Part shown: positions 1-5,384 of the stretch, one piece after another
Position numbering within the stretch: position 1 is the stretch's first letter
Layout of the letters: each line of letters opens with the position of its first letter
Notes under the pieces: generated by a model
Told to the model about the DNA's origin: nothing
Database searches by the model: none
What the model saw: only the letters and a program-made list of their open reading frames with translations
Made by a program: the position numbers and the translations under genes
From: Propionicimonas sp.
GTDB taxonomy: Bacteria; Actinomycetota; Actinomycetes; Propionibacteriales; Propionibacteriaceae
Assembly (NCBI GenBank): GCA_031119515.1
Contig: JAVHXR010000085.1
Span: 3,440 to 9,168 of the forward strand
Reading direction: 5' to 3'
Length of the DNA stretch: 5,729 nt

Positions 1-62
1 GGCCCGGCGAGAGGGCACTGTCCCGCGTCCCGGCCGGGGTGCGACCGCCGGGCGACGGTCGG

Positions 63-92
63 TTCGAGACTGTCAGCGGGGGTGGGTAGGGT
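63..92 (+). promoter_or_regulatory. Candidate leaderless promoter of the ABC export operon
   Basis: A TAGGGT hexamer at 87-92 fits the actinobacterial -10 pattern TANNNT. It is followed by exactly six bases and then the GTG start at 99, so transcription would begin at or next to the start codon and give a leaderless mRNA, a common arrangement in actinobacteria. A weak -35 candidate, TTCGAG, lies at 63-68 with an 18-base spacer. A small inverted repeat (CGACCG at 42-47, CGGTCG at 56-61) sits just upstream and could be an operator or the end of a terminator for a gene outside the window. AGGG within the -10 box could instead act as a weak ribosome binding site. Nothing else was recognised in bases 1-98. 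Confidence 0.45.
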
Positions 93-98
93 GATCCG

Positions 99-1016
99 GT
101 GCCTGTGATCGAAGCCCGCGAACTCACCAAGATCTACGGCGAGGTCCGTGCGGTCGACCAGATCTCGTTCGAGGTCGCCCCAGGGGAGTCGTTCGGCCTG
201 CTCGGCCCGAACGGCGCCGGCAAGTCCACCACCATGCGGATGATCGGCGGCACCTCGTTGCGCACCTCGGGGACGCTGCTCGTCAACGGCCTCGACCCGG
301 AGGTGAACGGGCCCGAGGTACGCGCGAACCTCGGCGTGGTGCCGCAGCAGGACAACCTCGACAACGAGCTCCGGGCGCGCGAGAACCTTGTGATGTACGG
401 CCGCTACTTCGGCCTGCCGTATTCCTACCTGCGGCCGAAGGCCGAGGAACTGCTCCAGTTCGCGCAGCTGACCGAGAAGGCCGCGGAGAAGGTCGACAAC
501 CTCTCCGGCGGGATGAAGCGGCGGCTGACGATCGCCCGGGCGCTGATCAACGAGCCGCGGGTGCTGCTGCTCGACGAGCCCACCACCGGCCTCGACCCGC
601 AGGCCCGCCACATCCTGTGGGACCGGCTGTTCCGGCTCAAGGAGCAGGGGGTCACGCTCATCGTCACCACCCACTTCATGGACGAGGCCGAACAGCTCTG
701 CGACCGGCTGATCGTGATGGACCACGGAAGGATCGTCGCCGGGGGCAGCCCGGCGGAGCTGATCCGCCAGTACTCCACCCGGGAAGTGCTGGAGCTCCGC
801 TTCGGCTCGGAACGCAACGCCTCCCTGGTCGACCAGTTGCGCGACTTCGGCCGCCTCGAGGTGCTGCCCGACCGCGTGCTGGTCTACACCGAGGACGGCG
901 AGGCCGCGCTCGAGGCCGTCCGGCACCGCGGGCTGGTCCCGGTCACCTCACTGGTGCGCCGCTCGTCGCTGGAGGACGTCTTCCTCCGGCTCACCGGTCG
1001 GAGCCTCATTGACTGA
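99..1016 (+). CDS. ABC-2 exporter ATP-binding protein (DrrA/NodI type)
   Basis: This is the cytoplasmic nucleotide-binding subunit that would power export through the two membrane proteins encoded next to it. All ABC ATPase motifs are intact in the 305 residues: Walker A GPNGAGKST at 36-44, Q-loop at Q83/Q84, signature LSGGMKRR at 135-142, Walker B VLLLDEP at 155-161 with catalytic E160, D-loop GLDPQ at 164-168 and switch histidine H192. The tail from about 225 to 305, ending in SLEDVFLRLTG, is the extra C-terminal region found in DrrA- and NodI-like exporters of drugs, lipids or polysaccharides. The GTG at 99 is preferred because it places the -10 box at leaderless distance; a second GTG at 105 is possible. 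The stop overlaps the next gene by 8 bases. The substrate is unknown: true NodI exports Nod factors, but nothing here suggests that role. Confidence 0.93.
   Translation: MPVIEARELTKIYGEVRAVDQISFEVAPGESFGLLGPNGAGKSTTMRMIGGTSLRTSGTLLVNGLDPEVNGPEVRANLGVVPQQDNLDNELRARENLVMYGRYFGLPYSYLRPKAEELLQFAQLTEKAAEKVDNLSGGMKRRLTIARALINEPRVLLLDEPTTGLDPQARHILWDRLFRLKEQGVTLIVTTHFMDEAEQLCDRLIVMDHGRIVAGGSPAELIRQYSTREVLELRFGSERNASLVDQLRDFGRLEVLPDRVLVYTEDGEAALEAVRHRGLVPVTSLVRRSSLEDVFLRLTGRSLID
1000..1003 (+). promoter_or_regulatory. Ribosome binding site deciding the TTG start of the first permease
   Basis: GGAG at 1000-1003 lies inside the end of the ATPase gene, five bases before the TTG at 1009. The alternative GTG at 1021 would be 17 bases away, too far for efficient use, so TTG is the better start. 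Ribosomes finishing the ATPase at 1016 would also be close enough to reinitiate. Confidence 0.45.
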
Positions 1017-1860
1017 CTTCGTGGACACCAACGCCCTGGCCTACTCCGGCCGGGCGCTCCAGCCCGCCCGGCAGGCGGAACTGACCCGCCGCTGGGGCTG
1101 GTGGTACCAGGCCGAGTGGCGGCTGATCGGCATGAAGGCGTACTGGAGCTCCGCCGTCGGCACCGCGTTGCTCACCCCTGTGCTCTACCTGATCGCGATG
1201 GGCGTCGGCCTGGGCACGCTGGTCGACGCCGGCTCCGGCGGGGTGGGCGGGGTGCCCTACCTCACCTTCGTCGCGCCGGGGCTGCTGGTCAGCACGGTGG
1301 TGATGTCGGCCGGCAGCGAGCTGACCTTCCCCGTCATGGACGGCTTCAAGTGGAGCAAGCTCTACTTCGCGCGCTCGGCCACCGCGGCGTCCGCCCTGCA
1401 GGTCTCGATCGGCGAACTGGTTGCCGTAGGAGTCCGGTTCCTGGGCGAGGCCGTGATCTTCTGGCTCGTCCTGATCGTGGCCGGGGTCGTGGGATTCGGC
1501 TCCTGGCCGATGGTCCTGGTCGCCGCTCTGGCGGGGCTGTCGTTCGGCGCCCCGCTGATGGCGTACGCGGCCACCCTGGAGGAGGAGGGCTTCCAGTTCT
1601 CGCTGGTCCAGCGGTTCGTGATCGCACCGATGTTCCTGTTCGCCGGCACCTTCTTCCCGCTGGAGTCGATGCCGCTCTACCTGCAGTGGATCGGCTGGAT
1701 CTCGCCGATGTGGCACGGCACCCAGATCGCGCGCATGCTCGCCTACGGGATGCCGCTGCCGTGGTGGATGGTGCTGCTGCACCTGCTGTTCCTGGTCGCA
1801 GTGCTGGTGGTCGGCGCCGTCCTCGCGATCCGCTTCTTCACCAGGAGGCTGGCCCGATGA
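1009..1860 (+). CDS. ABC-2 type transporter permease, first subunit
   Basis: An integral membrane protein of 283 residues that would form half of the export channel driven by the upstream ATPase. About 47 cytoplasmic residues come first, including the stretch WWYQAEWRLIGMKAYW, which resembles the interface helix of ABC-2 permeases. Six hydrophobic segments follow at about 48-71, 84-104, 145-163, 166-189, 202-217 and 251-276. The motif FAGTFFPLESMP (211-222) followed by PMWHG (233-237) is typical of the NodJ/DrrB branch of ABC2_membrane proteins. The C-terminus is basic (RFFTRRLAR), as expected for a cytoplasmic end. It is clearly paralogous to the next gene: TPVLYLIAMGVGLG here matches EPVFYLLAMGFGLG there. 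The TTG start overlaps the ATPase stop, and the TGA stop overlaps the next ATG as ATGA. The substrate is unknown. Confidence 0.9.
   Translation: MTDFVDTNALAYSGRALQPARQAELTRRWGWWYQAEWRLIGMKAYWSSAVGTALLTPVLYLIAMGVGLGTLVDAGSGGVGGVPYLTFVAPGLLVSTVVMSAGSELTFPVMDGFKWSKLYFARSATAASALQVSIGELVAVGVRFLGEAVIFWLVLIVAGVVGFGSWPMVLVAALAGLSFGAPLMAYAATLEEEGFQFSLVQRFVIAPMFLFAGTFFPLESMPLYLQWIGWISPMWHGTQIARMLAYGMPLPWWMVLLHLLFLVAVLVVGAVLAIRFFTRRLAR
1843..1848 (+). promoter_or_regulatory. Strong Shine-Dalgarno for the second permease
   Basis: AGGAGG lies eight bases before the ATG at 1857, inside the end of the first permease gene. This is the best ribosome binding site in the window. It fixes the second permease start at 1857, although the reading frame is open far upstream (from 1101). 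Confidence 0.8.
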
Positions 1861-2693
1861 GCACCGAGCAGCAGGTCGTCCGTCCCGCCGGCCGGGGTGC
1901 GCTGGCGAGCTGGGTCGCGTCCAACTCGTCCGGCAACGCCCGCGCGGTGATCGAGCGCGGCTTCCGGGTGATCCGCAACCAGAACTGGATCGTGATCGTC
2001 TCCGGGTTCTTCGAGCCGGTGTTCTACCTGCTGGCGATGGGGTTCGGCCTGGGCCAGCTGATCGGAGACGTCCCGGGCCCCGGCGGCCAGCCGATCAGCT
2101 ACGCGGCCTTCATCGCCCCGGCACTGCTGGCGACCTCTGCGATGAACGGCGCGATCTACGACTCGACCTGGAACGTGTTCTTCAAGCTGAAGTTCGCCAA
2201 GCTGTACCAGGGGATGCTCGCTACCTCGATGGGGCCGCTGGACGTCGCGGTCGGCGAGATCTTCATGGCGCTCTTCCGCGGCTTCCTGTACGCGCTGGGG
2301 TTCACCGCCGTGATCACGATCCTCGGCCTCGCCACCTCGTGGTGGGCGTTGGCGATGATCCCGGTGGCGCTGCTGATCGCACTCGGCTTCGCGGCCCTCG
2401 GGATGGCCGTCACCAGCTACTTCGACACCTTCCAGCAGATGGACTGGATCAACATCGCGCTGCTGCCGATGTTCATGTTCTCCGCGACGCTGTTCCCGAT
2501 CACCGTCTTCCCCGAGGCGATCCAGTGGTTCGTGATGGCGCTGCCGCTGTGGCACGGCGTCGAGCTGATGCGCCAGCTCTCGGTCGGCCACTTCGAGGCC
2601 AGCACCTGGGTGCACATCGGCTACTTCGTGGCGATGTCGCTGGTCGGGATCGGCTTCACCACCCGCCGGCTGAGGGCGCTCTTCCTGCGCTGA
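1857..2693 (+). CDS. ABC-2 type transporter permease, second subunit
   Basis: A membrane protein of 278 residues, the probable partner of the preceding permease in a heterodimeric exporter. The N-terminal 43 residues are polar, and hydrophobic segments lie at about 44-68, 81-100, 137-158, 163-187, 197-213 and 251-267. Conserved points shared with the first permease are EPVFYLLAMGFGLG (53-66), the FSATLFP stretch (208-214) and LPLWHGVEL (229-237). The C-terminus is basic. The ATG overlaps the previous stop (ATGA) and has an AGGAGG site eight bases upstream, so coupled translation at similar amounts to the first permease is likely. Having two distinct permease genes, rather than one gene encoding a homodimer, suggests an old duplication with specialisation. 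The gene converges with the GH10 gene, with 15 bases between the stops. Confidence 0.9.
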   Translation: MSTEQQVVRPAGRGALASWVASNSSGNARAVIERGFRVIRNQNWIVIVSGFFEPVFYLLAMGFGLGQLIGDVPGPGGQPISYAAFIAPALLATSAMNGAIYDSTWNVFFKLKFAKLYQGMLATSMGPLDVAVGEIFMALFRGFLYALGFTAVITILGLATSWWALAMIPVALLIALGFAALGMAVTSYFDTFQQMDWINIALLPMFMFSATLFPITVFPEAIQWFVMALPLWHGVELMRQLSVGHFEASTWVHIGYFVAMSLVGIGFTTRRLRALFLR

Positions 2694-2731
2694 CGGCCCG
2701 GATCAGGCTCAGGGGGCCGGCAGCGTCAGCG
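2688..2731. terminator. Inverted repeat over two convergent stop codons, possible bidirectional terminator
   Basis: CGCTGACG at 2688-2695 and CGTCAGCG at 2724-2731 are perfect inverted copies. Inside them GCCC (2696-2699) can pair with GGGC (2714-2717), leaving an asymmetric bulge. The structure contains the permease stop (2691-2693) and the GH10 stop (2709-2711). No T-run follows on either strand, so it is not a classical intrinsic terminator. In high-GC actinobacteria terminators without a U-tract have been proposed, so a two-way function is plausible but unproven. Confidence 0.35.
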
Positions 2732-3962
2732 TGACCGCCCCGGAGGCGCCGCGCGCCAGGCTGAACGGTGTTCCGCCGGTCGCCGCGGCGGGCCGGACGA
2801 CGTAGTCACCGGCGAAGGCGTGGACGGCCACCCGTCCGTCCTCGTCGGTACGCAGGGTGGTGGCACCGAGCCACCAGTCGCCCTTGACCAGCTGTCGCAG
2901 TGCGTCGAAGGCCGGCTTGTGGCTGCCGTCGGCACGAACCAGACCGATCGGTGCCCCGAGCCAGGAGTCGCGGTCGGTGATTCCCCAGTAGGTGACCGCC
3001 TCGACGGCCGGGTGCCCGACCAGCGAGCGGTAGTGGCGGGCGATCTCCTCGGCCTGGCGTTGCTCGCCCTCGGCCGTGGTGGGCCAGGACTCCACCTGGT
3101 AGTCGTTCAGGTCGACGATGTCGGCCGGCATCAGTTCGCCGGAGACCAGCGAGGTCTCGGTGAAGTGCAGGGGGAGTCCGTAGCGGGCGAACCGGTCGGC
3201 GACCGAGAGGACGTGGGGCTCGCCGTGGTAGCCCTGGTGCATGTGGGTCTGCAGCCCGATCGCGTCGATCCGGATCCCGGCCTCGAGCATCCCCTCGATC
3301 AGGCACTCGTAGGCGGTGGAGGTGTCGAAGTCGTTGATCAGCAGGAACACGTCCGGGTTGGTCTCGCGCGCCTGCTCGAAGGCCAGCCGGAGCGCGGCGA
3401 ACCGTCCACGTTCCCGGGTGAACCGGGTGATGGCGTTGTCCTGCGCGGTGAAGACCGGCATGATCACGACCTCGTTGATCGCGTCCCAGGTGTCGACCAG
3501 GCCGGCGAAGTCGCCCACGTCGCGGCGGATCCGGTCGCGCTGGAGGTGCTCCACCTCGTCCAGTGGGAGGTCGAGCAGCCAGTCCGGCTGCACGGTGTGC
3601 CACATCAGCGGGTGGCCTTTCAGGGCGACGCCCCGGTCGGCGAACCAGCGGGCCGTGGCGAGCAGCTCGGCGGTCCGTGGCCGGCCTCGGCGCGGCTCGA
3701 ACGTCCCCCAGTAGAACGGCAGGGTGGCGGTGTTGAACAGGTCGAGGAAGTCGTCGGCGAGCTGGGCGTCCCCGGCCGAAGGTCTGCCATTGGCCAGGTC
3801 GACGAAGTCGAAGCCGATGTTGCCGAACCCGAAGGCGTGCCGGGTCTGCTCGACCACCACCTCGGTGCCGGCCAGCGGCGCTCCGGCCGCGTCCAGCAGC
3901 GTCAGCACCGCCTCGCCGAGGCGGTGGCTGTAGGTCCAGTCCGGCACCGTTGCGCGTTCCAC
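2709..3962 (-). CDS. GH10 family glycoside hydrolase (endo-1,4-beta-xylanase type), no signal peptide
   Basis: A retaining hydrolase predicted to cut beta-1,4-xylan or xylo-oligosaccharides. It has 417 residues from the GTG at 3962. GH10 landmarks are in order: GHPLMWH (116-122) with Q125 and P126, WDAINE (159-164) with acid/base E164, GLQTH (236-240), FTETS (267-271) with nucleophile E269, and YWGITDRDSW (325-334). Residues about 10-45 form a small beta-rich region ending in EQTRHAFGFGN, seen before the barrel in several GH10 proteins. Residues about 360-417 look like a second small beta domain. No signal peptide, lipobox or carbohydrate-binding module is visible, so it probably acts in the cytoplasm on imported oligosaccharides. 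GTG starts at 3971 and 3980 are also possible; 3962 is chosen because TAAGGT (3975-3970) sits seven bases before it, and AAGG has fair spacing as a ribosome site. Family call is firm; substrate is inferred. Confidence 0.9.
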   Translation of the reverse strand: MERATVPDWTYSHRLGEAVLTLLDAAGAPLAGTEVVVEQTRHAFGFGNIGFDFVDLANGRPSAGDAQLADDFLDLFNTATLPFYWGTFEPRRGRPRTAELLATARWFADRGVALKGHPLMWHTVQPDWLLDLPLDEVEHLQRDRIRRDVGDFAGLVDTWDAINEVVIMPVFTAQDNAITRFTRERGRFAALRLAFEQARETNPDVFLLINDFDTSTAYECLIEGMLEAGIRIDAIGLQTHMHQGYHGEPHVLSVADRFARYGLPLHFTETSLVSGELMPADIVDLNDYQVESWPTTAEGEQRQAEEIARHYRSLVGHPAVEAVTYWGITDRDSWLGAPIGLVRADGSHKPAFDALRQLVKGDWWLGATTLRTDEDGRVAVHAFAGDYVVRPAAATGGTPFSLARGASGAVTLTLPAP

Positions 3963-3969
3963 GTACCCC

Positions 3970-3975
3970 ACCTTA
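3970..3975 (-). promoter_or_regulatory. Candidate -10 box for the GH10 gene, near-leaderless
   Basis: Read on the minus strand, TAAGGT occupies 3975-3970 and matches TANNNT. Seven bases separate it from the GTG at 3962, so the mRNA would start at or next to the start codon. A -35 element at the usual distance would fall at about 3994-4001, inside the left arm of the nearest hairpin repeat, where CTCACA (4001-3996) is a poor match to TTGACA with a long 20-base spacer. The same bases could instead be a ribosome site, and GGAGG at 3987-3983 could serve the GTG at 3971. Confidence 0.35.
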
Positions 3976-3984
3976 GGCACACCC

Positions 3985-4042
3985 TCCGCGCACGCTGTGA
4001 GTTGAGAGGTGTGGGGGCGCCTGTACTCACAGCTTGCGCGGA
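3985..4042. repeat. Hairpin repeat copy 1, the longest stem
   Basis: Left arm GCTGTGAGT is at 3994-4002 and right arm ACTCACAGC at 4025-4033, nine perfect pairs with a 22-base loop. Past one C/T mismatch (3993/4034), pairing continues for eight more bases: TCCGCGCA at 3985-3992 with TGCGCGGA at 4035-4042. The total is 17 pairs in 18 positions. The outer edge overlaps GGAGG, a possible ribosome site for the GH10 gene if that gene starts at 3971. Confidence 0.85.
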
Positions 4043-4050
4043 CGGGCGCG

Positions 4051-4098
4051 GCACGCTGTGAGTCGAGGGGTGTGAGGGCGCGTGTGCTCACAGTTTGC
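4051..4098. repeat. Hairpin repeat copy 2, with two G-T pairs
   Basis: Left arm 4055-4063 is identical to copy 1. Right arm 4086-4094 reads GCTCACAGT, so two of nine pairs become G-T (4063/4086 and 4055/4094). After the same mismatch position (4054/4095), three more pairs form (4051-4053 with 4096-4098). The loop is 22 bases. It is followed by the extra 27-base insertion. Confidence 0.8.
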
Positions 4099-4138
4099 GG
4101 TGGAACTGTCCCGTGCGGTGATTGCGCGGACGGGCGCG

Positions 4139-4187
4139 GCACGCTGTGAGTTGAGGGGTGTCTGGGGCGCCTGTACTCACAGCTTGC
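4139..4187. repeat. Hairpin repeat copy 3
   Basis: Left arm 4143-4151 and right arm 4175-4183 are identical to those of copy 1 (nine perfect pairs). The loop is 23 bases, one longer than the others, with TCTGGGG where the other copies have TGTGGGGG-like sequence. Three outer pairs form past the common C/T mismatch (4142/4184). Confidence 0.85.
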
Positions 4188-4200
4188 GCGGACGGTCGGG

Positions 4201-4248
4201 GCACGCTGTGAGTTGAGAGGTGTGGGGGCGCGTGTGCTCGCAGCTTGT
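4201..4248. repeat. Hairpin repeat copy 4, most degenerate right arm
   Basis: Left arm 4205-4213 is unchanged. Right arm 4236-4244 reads GCTCGCAGC, which gives two G-T pairs (4213/4236 and 4209/4240). The outer extension is also weaker, with G-T at 4201/4248. The copy ends 16 bases from the reductase stop codon, so it would lie in the 3' untranslated part of that mRNA. Confidence 0.75.
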
Positions 4249-4264
4249 CGCGGGGCCCGCTGGG

Positions 4265-5305
4265 CTACGCGGTGCTGGGACCCTCCCAGAGGTTGATGCC
4301 GGCGTCGACGGCATGCCGGTCGATGGCGGAAAGCTCTTCGGCGGAGAAGTCGAGGTTGGCCAACGCCCCGAGGCTGTTCTCGAGCTGGCGCACCGAGGAT
4401 GCCCCGACCAGCGCAGAGGTCACCCGCGGGTCGCGCAGCACCCACGCGATCGCCAACTGGGCAAGGGACTGGCCCCGTCCGGCGGCGAGGTCGTTGAGCG
4501 CGCGGATGTGCTCCAGCGACTCCCCGGTGAGCAGGTCGGTGGACAGCGACTTGCCCTGGCTGGCGCGCGAGCCCTGCGGGATGCCGGCAAGGTACTTGTC
4601 GGTGAGCATGCCCTGGGCCAGCGGCGAGAAGGCGATGCAGCCCAGCCCGGTCTCGCCGAGCGCGTCCAGCAGGCCGCCCTCGACCCAGCGGTTCAGCATC
4701 GAGTAGGACGGCTGGTGGATCACCAGCGGCAGCCTGAGGTCGGCCGCGATCGCAACTGCCTCGCGAGTGCGCTCGGCGGAGTAGGACGAGATCCCGACGT
4801 ACAGCGCCCGGCCGGAGCGAACCGCGGTGTCGAGGGCGCCGAGGGTCTCCTCCAGCGGCGTCTCGGGGTCGTAGTGGTGGTGGTAGAACAGGTCGACGTA
4901 GTCCAGCCCCAGCCGCGCCAGCGACTGGTCGAGCGAGGCGAGCAGGTACTTGCGCGAACCCAGGTCGCCGTACGGCCCGGGCCACATGTCCCAGCCGGCC
5001 TTGGACGAGATCACCAGCTCGTCCCGGTGGCGTCCGAAGGTCTCCTTCAGGTGGCGGCCGAAGTTGGTCTCCGCCGCGCCGTAGGGCGGGCCGTAGTTGT
5101 TCGCCAGGTCGAAGTGGGTCACGCCGAGGTCGAACGCCCGACGCAGGATGTCGCGCTGGGTGGCGAACGGGACGTCGTCGCCGAAGTTGTGCCACAACCC
5201 GAGCGAGATCGCCGGGAGCTTCAGTCCGCTGCTGCCGACCGGCCGGTAGGGCATCGGTGTGTCGTAGCGGGCGGCATCGGGGTGGTACTCCTCCAGGATG
5301 GGCAT
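4265..5305 (-). CDS. yghZ: Aldo/keto reductase, L-glyceraldehyde 3-phosphate reductase family (YghZ/Gpr)
   Basis: A cytoplasmic NADPH-dependent reductase of 346 residues, the same length I recall for E. coli YghZ (also called Gpr; MgrA in some annotations), which reduces L-glyceraldehyde 3-phosphate and is linked to methylglyoxal tolerance. The family stretches SLGLWHNFG (34-42), THFDLANNYGPP (63-74), AGWDMWPGPYG (103-113), SRKYLLASLDQSL (117-129) and IHQPSY (196-201) are all present. The catalytic tetrad reads D66, Y71, K102 and H143. Cofactor-binding segments are FSPLAQGML (226-234) and LVGASSVRQLENSL (299-312). The ATG at 5305 is backed by GAAGGA at 5318-5313, seven bases upstream, and the N-terminal extension matches the family. 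TGTAAT at 5343-5338 is a weak -10 candidate. It probably has its own transcript, since 153 bases separate it from sdaA. The in vivo substrate may differ from that of E. coli. Confidence 0.93.
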   Translation of the reverse strand: MPILEEYHPDAARYDTPMPYRPVGSSGLKLPAISLGLWHNFGDDVPFATQRDILRRAFDLGVTHFDLANNYGPPYGAAETNFGRHLKETFGRHRDELVISSKAGWDMWPGPYGDLGSRKYLLASLDQSLARLGLDYVDLFYHHHYDPETPLEETLGALDTAVRSGRALYVGISSYSAERTREAVAIAADLRLPLVIHQPSYSMLNRWVEGGLLDALGETGLGCIAFSPLAQGMLTDKYLAGIPQGSRASQGKSLSTDLLTGESLEHIRALNDLAAGRGQSLAQLAIAWVLRDPRVTSALVGASSVRQLENSLGALANLDFSAEELSAIDRHAVDAGINLWEGPSTA

Positions 5306-5312
5306 CGTCGGG

Positions 5313-5318
5313 TCCTTC
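5313..5318 (-). promoter_or_regulatory. Ribosome binding site of the aldo/keto reductase gene
   Basis: Read on the minus strand, GAAGGA lies at 5318-5313, seven bases before the ATG at 5305. It supports the longer start over the internal ATG at codon 18. Confidence 0.6.
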
Positions 5319-5350
5319 TCGTCGTTGGGATGGGTCCATTACACCGGATC

Positions 5351-5366
5351 CGCCGGCGCGCCGGCG
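5351..5366. repeat. Perfect 16-base palindrome upstream of the reductase gene
   Basis: CGCCGGCGCGCCGGCG is its own reverse complement. It lies 46 bases upstream of the reductase ATG and just upstream of a weak -10 candidate (TGTAAT, 5343-5338), a place where an operator could sit. Runs of C and G form such palindromes easily in high-GC DNA, so function is uncertain. Confidence 0.4.
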
Positions 5367-5384
5367 CCGTGGCCGCTGGCACCA

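Larger units (their letters stand above)
3985..4248. repeat. Array of four hairpin-forming direct repeats, period about 61 bases
   Basis: This fills most of the 302-base gap between the reductase stop (4267-4265) and the GH10 start (3962). Four copies begin with the invariant 13-mer GCACGCTGTGAGT at 3990, 4051, 4139 and 4201. Each has a loop of 22-23 bases rich in G and a right arm of the form ACTCACAGCTTG. Steps between copies are 61, 88 and 62 bases; the long step holds an extra 27 bases. Standard spacers (4034-4054, 4184-4204) are 21 bases and contain TTGCGCGGACGG. No start codon with a ribosome site or convincing coding sequence was seen, so I call it non-coding. It could be a protein-binding array, an RNA structure, or a local amplification of a dispersed intergenic repeat family. 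It is not a CRISPR array. Confidence 0.9.

Noticed and set aside
1006..2615. Long minus-strand frames opposite the two permeases
   Set aside because: They are low-complexity shadows rich in Arg, Gly, Asp and His with no domain, opposite well-supported membrane proteins.
1101..2693. A 530-residue protein including the second permease
   Set aside because: The first 252 codons are an out-of-frame shadow of the first permease, rich in Arg and Gly. The ATG at 1857 with AGGAGG is a clear start.
99..2693. True nodIJ Nod-factor export genes
   Set aside because: The similarity is at family level only. There are two distinct permeases, no nod gene context, and the host looks like an actinobacterium.
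3985..4042. Miniature transposon with terminal inverted repeats
   Set aside because: The copies are tandem rather than dispersed within the window, no target-site duplication flanks the unit, and the extended outer stem is present only in copy 1. It remains open if genome-wide copies show otherwise.
2820..4061. Plus-strand open frame of 413 codons opposite the GH10 gene
   Set aside because: It is antisense to a gene with full catalytic motifs, shows no recognisable domain, and its composition is that of a complementary-strand shadow.
3985..4248. CRISPR array
   Set aside because: The units are imperfect and mosaic. The sequence between the arms is also repeated rather than unique, and the spacing is uneven (61, 88, 62). 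No cas gene is visible.
5346..5366. Engineered cloning sites (GGATCC next to GGCGCGCC)
   Set aside because: Both are restriction-site hexamer/octamer matches, but the surroundings are ordinary high-GC intergenic sequence between native genes. Such sites arise easily by chance here.
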